Source: Lachnospiraceae bacterium (GTDB lineage Bacteria > Bacillota > Clostridia > Lachnospirales > Lachnospiraceae). Taken from it: a stretch of 15,966 nucleotides of DNA. The notes under the pieces were generated by a model. It was not told the origin of the DNA. It worked only from the letters and a program-made list of their open reading frames with translations, and ran no database searches. The stretch covers positions 1 to 15,966 of the forward strand of contig JAFUWM010000373.1 of assembly GCA_017483425.1 (NCBI GenBank), in the 5' to 3' direction. How positions within the stretch are numbered: position 1 is the stretch's first letter; every line of letters begins with the position of its first letter. A program made the translations under genes and the position numbers. Below are positions 14,056 to 15,966 of the stretch, one piece after another.

Positions 14056-15024
14056 TCAAGCCTTTCCGTCTGATCCGAGAACATTCTTGATCTTGTGGGA
14101 TACCATATCCTTGACAGCCTGACGTGCCGGCTTTAAGTACTGGCGGGGATCAAAGTGATCCGGATGCTCAGCAAAATACTTACGGATATTGCCAGTCATG
14201 GCAAGACGGATATCGGAATCAATATTGATCTTACATACAGCAAGCTCAGCTGCCTTACGGAGCTGCTCCTCGGGGATACCGACTGTATCAGGCATGTTTC
14301 CGCCATAGGTATTTACCATCTTGACGAACTCCTGCGGTACGGATGATGAGCCGTGAAGAACGATCGGGAACCCGGGAAGTCTCTTTATGCACTCTTCAAG
14401 CACATCGAAACGAAGGGGCGGCGGAACAAGAACGCCATCCGCGTTTCTCGTGCACTGCTCGGCAGTAAACTTGTATGCGCCGTGCGATGTTCCGATAGCG
14501 ATAGCAAGAGAGTCACAGCCTGTTTTTGAAACGAACTCTTCTACCTCTTCGGGACGTGTGTAGGATTCTTTTCCTGCCTCAACAACGACCTCGTCCTCTA
14601 TTCCTGCAAGCGTTCCAAGCTCTGCCTCAACCACTACTCCGTGATCATGCGCATACTCAACGACCTGCTTTGTCAGAGCGATATTATCCTCGAAGCTCTT
14701 TGATGAAGCATCTATCATTACGGAAGTAAATCCGCCGTCAATGCAGTCCTTACAAAGCTCAAATGTATCACCGTGATCCAGATGAAGAACGATAGGGATG
14801 TCGGGATGCTCAATAACCGCAGCCTCTACCAGCTTGGTAAGATATGTGTGGTTTGCGTACGCTCTTGCACCCTTGGATACCTGAAGGATGACCGGGCTCT
14901 TCAGCTCGTCAGCCGCCTCTGTGATCCCCTGTACGATCTCCATGTTGTTCACATTGAATGCTCCTACCGCGTATCCGCCGTTGTAGGCCTTTTTAAACAT
15001 CTCTGTACTTGTAACTAATGCCAT
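14056..15024 (-). CDS. fba: Class II fructose-bisphosphate aldolase
   Basis: 322 residues, normal for zinc-dependent class II aldolases, which interconvert fructose 1,6-bisphosphate with glyceraldehyde 3-phosphate and dihydroxyacetone phosphate in glycolysis. Catalytic Asp83 and zinc ligand His84 are in VLHLDHGD; further zinc ligands are His181 (GTSHG) and His224 (VLHGSS); EAELGTLAG (Glu135 region) and KINIDSDIR bind metal and phosphate. Because GTSHGAYKF and the overall layout match aldolases, tagatose-bisphosphate aldolase is a less likely alternative. The ATG has AGGAG 7 nt upstream. It is transcribed alone: a terminator for the upstream HPr-like gene precedes it, and hairpins follow it. 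Confidence 0.95.
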   Translation of the reverse strand: MALVTSTEMFKKAYNGGYAVGAFNVNNMEIVQGITEAADELKSPVILQVSKGARAYANHTYLTKLVEAAVIEHPDIPIVLHLDHGDTFELCKDCIDGGFTSVMIDASSKSFEDNIALTKQVVEYAHDHGVVVEAELGTLAGIEDEVVVEAGKESYTRPEEVEEFVSKTGCDSLAIAIGTSHGAYKFTAEQCTRNADGVLVPPPLRFDVLEECIKRLPGFPIVLHGSSSVPQEFVKMVNTYGGNMPDTVGIPEEQLRKAAELAVCKINIDSDIRLAMTGNIRKYFAEHPDHFDPRQYLKPARQAVKDMVSHKIKNVLGSDGKA

Positions 15025-15053
15025 AACTCTTCTCCTTTTTTATTTATTTTTCA

Positions 15054-15074
15054 GATACCGCACCCTGCGGCATC
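15054..15074 (-). promoter_or_regulatory. Hairpin in the fba leader
   Basis: GATGCCGC and GCGGTATC (minus strand, 8 pairs with one G·U) around a 5-nt loop, between the predicted -10 box and the ribosome binding site. It could stabilise the mRNA 5' end. No ligand-binding class is recognisable. Confidence 0.4.
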
Positions 15075-15091
15075 CCGTGTACAACTAAACC

Positions 15092-15097
15092 AGTATA
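15092..15097 (-). promoter_or_regulatory. Candidate -10 box for fba
   Basis: TATACT on the minus strand, about 68 nt upstream of the fba ATG and just beyond the HPr-like gene's terminator. No convincing -35 box is seen 17 nt upstream. Confidence 0.4.
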
Positions 15098-15110
15098 CCA
15101 TAAAAAACAG

Positions 15111-15140
15111 AAAAAACCCACTAAACCGTTCAGCCAGTGG
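15111..15140 (-). terminator. Intrinsic terminator of whiA–HPr-like operon
   Basis: On the minus strand CCACTGG pairs with TTAGTGG (7 pairs, two G·U) around a 9-nt loop and is followed by GTTTTTT and then a second T-run. The hairpin includes the stop codon of the HPr-like gene, so the operon ends tightly here. Confidence 0.65.
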
Positions 15141-15384
15141 TCAGAAATTCCTGCAGCCTCTTAAGCGCCTCATTTTCATCATGTCCGTCTGCGGAAATAG
15201 CTACCTCGGTTCCGTTCGTAAGCGTCAGCGTCATCATGCCCATGATGGATTTTGCATTTACATGCTTCTCCTCGCAGTCAATGTATATCTTTGAATCAAA
15301 CTGACTTGCGGTCTGAACCAGAAAAGCTATGGGTCTGGCATCCCTGTCGTCTCTTACATTGACTACCACTTCACATTTTTTCAT
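15130..15384 (-). CDS. HPr-family protein lacking catalytic His15 (Crh-like)
   Basis: 84 residues, normal for HPr. The fold is clear: ARPIAFLVQTASQF after the active-site loop, then VNAKSIMGMM and a C-terminal EALKRLQEFL helix. The residue that takes phosphate from enzyme I, His15, is Asp15 here (RDARP instead of LHARP), so it cannot act as a PTS phosphocarrier. Ser46, the HPr kinase site, is kept in AKSIMG. The same combination (no His15, Ser46 present) defines Crh of Bacillus, a CcpA co-effector in catabolite repression, and crh sits downstream of whiA there as it does here. The call as Crh-like is inference from these two facts. The ATG has AGGAG upstream and lies 18 nt after whiA. Confidence 0.88.
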   Translation of the reverse strand: MKKCEVVVNVRDDRDARPIAFLVQTASQFDSKIYIDCEEKHVNAKSIMGMMTLTLTNGTEVAISADGHDENEALKRLQEFLTTG

Positions 15385-15402
15385 AAAACTCTCCTCTACT
15401 AC

Positions 15403-15966
15403 TTATTTACAGGCTCTTAGCCTGTCGGCATACTCGCGTATCTTTCTGAGCCGGTGATTTACCCCTGACTTTCCCAGGGGCGGTTCCATGCTTTCCCCGA
15501 GACTCTTCAGTGTAGCATCCGGATATTCCATCCGTATCTCAGCTATCTCTCTGAGTACTTTTGGCAGCTGTCTGAGTCCGCCATGCGACTCTATGTATTG
15601 TATATCATCTATATCCTTTACCGCTGCTCCGACCGTTCTCTCGATATTCGCGGTTTCAAAATTCACCCTTCTGTTCACGGAATTTCTCATATCTTTCAGG
15701 ATAAGAGAATTTTCCATTTTCATCATAGCGCTGACAGCGCCGACACATCCCAGAAAATCCGCTATGGTTTCCCTGTCTTTGAGATAGACGATGTGCTTTT
15801 CTTTTCTGTGTGATATTTTTGCCGCAAATCCCTGGCTTTTCATCAGCCACAAAACCCGCTCCGCCTCCCGGGGATCATCGCATGCGATTTCCAGATGATA
15901 GCTGGTATCCGGATCATTAACCGATCCCTTGTGCAAAAAAATACCTGCCAGCTCCAAATCCGGATT
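15403..15966 (-). CDS. whiA: WhiA, C-terminal part (5' end beyond window)
   Basis: 188 residues of a protein whose frame runs on past the right edge. A TTG at 15957 is internal, not a start: the codons before it (Asn-Pro-Asp) continue the frame. Visible are the end of the LAGLIDADG-like domain (AGIFLHKGSVNDP, YHLEIACDD) and the C-terminal helix-turn-helix (DMRNSVNRRVNFETANIERT; LKSLGESMEPPLGKSGVNHR then LRKI). WhiA is a DNA-binding protein conserved in Gram-positive bacteria, involved in sporulation in Streptomyces and in cell division or chromosome segregation in Bacillus. In Firmicutes it usually follows rapZ and yvcK, which would be expected just outside this window. Confidence 0.95.
   Translation of the reverse strand, partial: NPDLELAGIFLHKGSVNDPDTSYHLEIACDDPREAERVLWLMKSQGFAAKISHRKEKHIVYLKDRETIADFLGCVGAVSAMMKMENSLILKDMRNSVNRRVNFETANIERTVGAAVKDIDDIQYIESHGGLRQLPKVLREIAEIRMEYPDATLKSLGESMEPPLGKSGVNHRLRKIREYADRLRACK

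Noticed and set aside
15955..15957. TTG as the start of a 184-residue protein
   Set aside because: It is internal to WhiA; the frame stays open to the window edge and the N-terminal WhiA domain is missing, so the gene begins outside.

Overview
The window looks like chromosome of an anaerobic Firmicute, most likely a Lachnospiraceae member (rumen or gut Butyrivibrio/Pseudobutyrivibrio-like). The reasons are the whiA–HPr-like gene order, AGGAGG-type ribosome binding sites, a Lys/Ala-rich DUF6465-type protein, and an energy-converting (Ech-type) [NiFe] hydrogenase operon. The placement is inferred from protein character and gene order; no marker gene settles the genus. Almost everything lies on the minus strand. 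The one clear plus-strand gene is a small acyl carrier protein.

Region 1 (1–2740) looks like the edge of a surface-polysaccharide or acyl-modification locus. It holds a YidC/Oxa1-like membrane protein cut by the left window edge, a MaoC-type hot-dog hydratase and a DUF4910-type zinc-peptidase-like protein, in one tight minus-strand operon. A free-standing acyl carrier protein is transcribed divergently. The two predicted promoters lie back to back, with -35 boxes 2 nt apart.

Region 2 (2811–10834) is one long minus-strand operon with its own predicted promoter at 10806–10834. In transcription order it holds echA (antiporter-like), echB (NuoH-like), echC (small subunit), echD (NuoC-like), echE (large subunit with both [NiFe] Cys pairs), echF (two 4Fe-4S clusters), hypF (carbamoyltransferase of the CN-ligand pathway) and an unrecognised 116-residue protein with a Cys-Cys-Cys-Gly motif. 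The complex should couple reduced-ferredoxin oxidation and H2 evolution to ion pumping. HypF supplies the carbamoyl group from which the CN ligands of the active site are made. The other hyp genes are not in the window.

Region 3 (10831–13782) holds a polytopic GT-C-like membrane protein, overlapped by the end of a histone-H1-like Lys/Ala-rich DUF6465-type protein, and a cytoplasmic cyclophilin.

Region 4 (13783–15966) is housekeeping. It has a 273-bp AT-rich spacer with two strong hairpins, class II fructose-bisphosphate aldolase, an HPr-family protein and the C-terminal part of WhiA. The HPr-family protein has Asp at the catalytic His15 position but keeps Ser46. Together with its place next to whiA, this makes it look like a Crh-type regulator rather than a phosphotransferase carrier.

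No CRISPR array, tRNA, rRNA, insertion sequence or prophage was seen.
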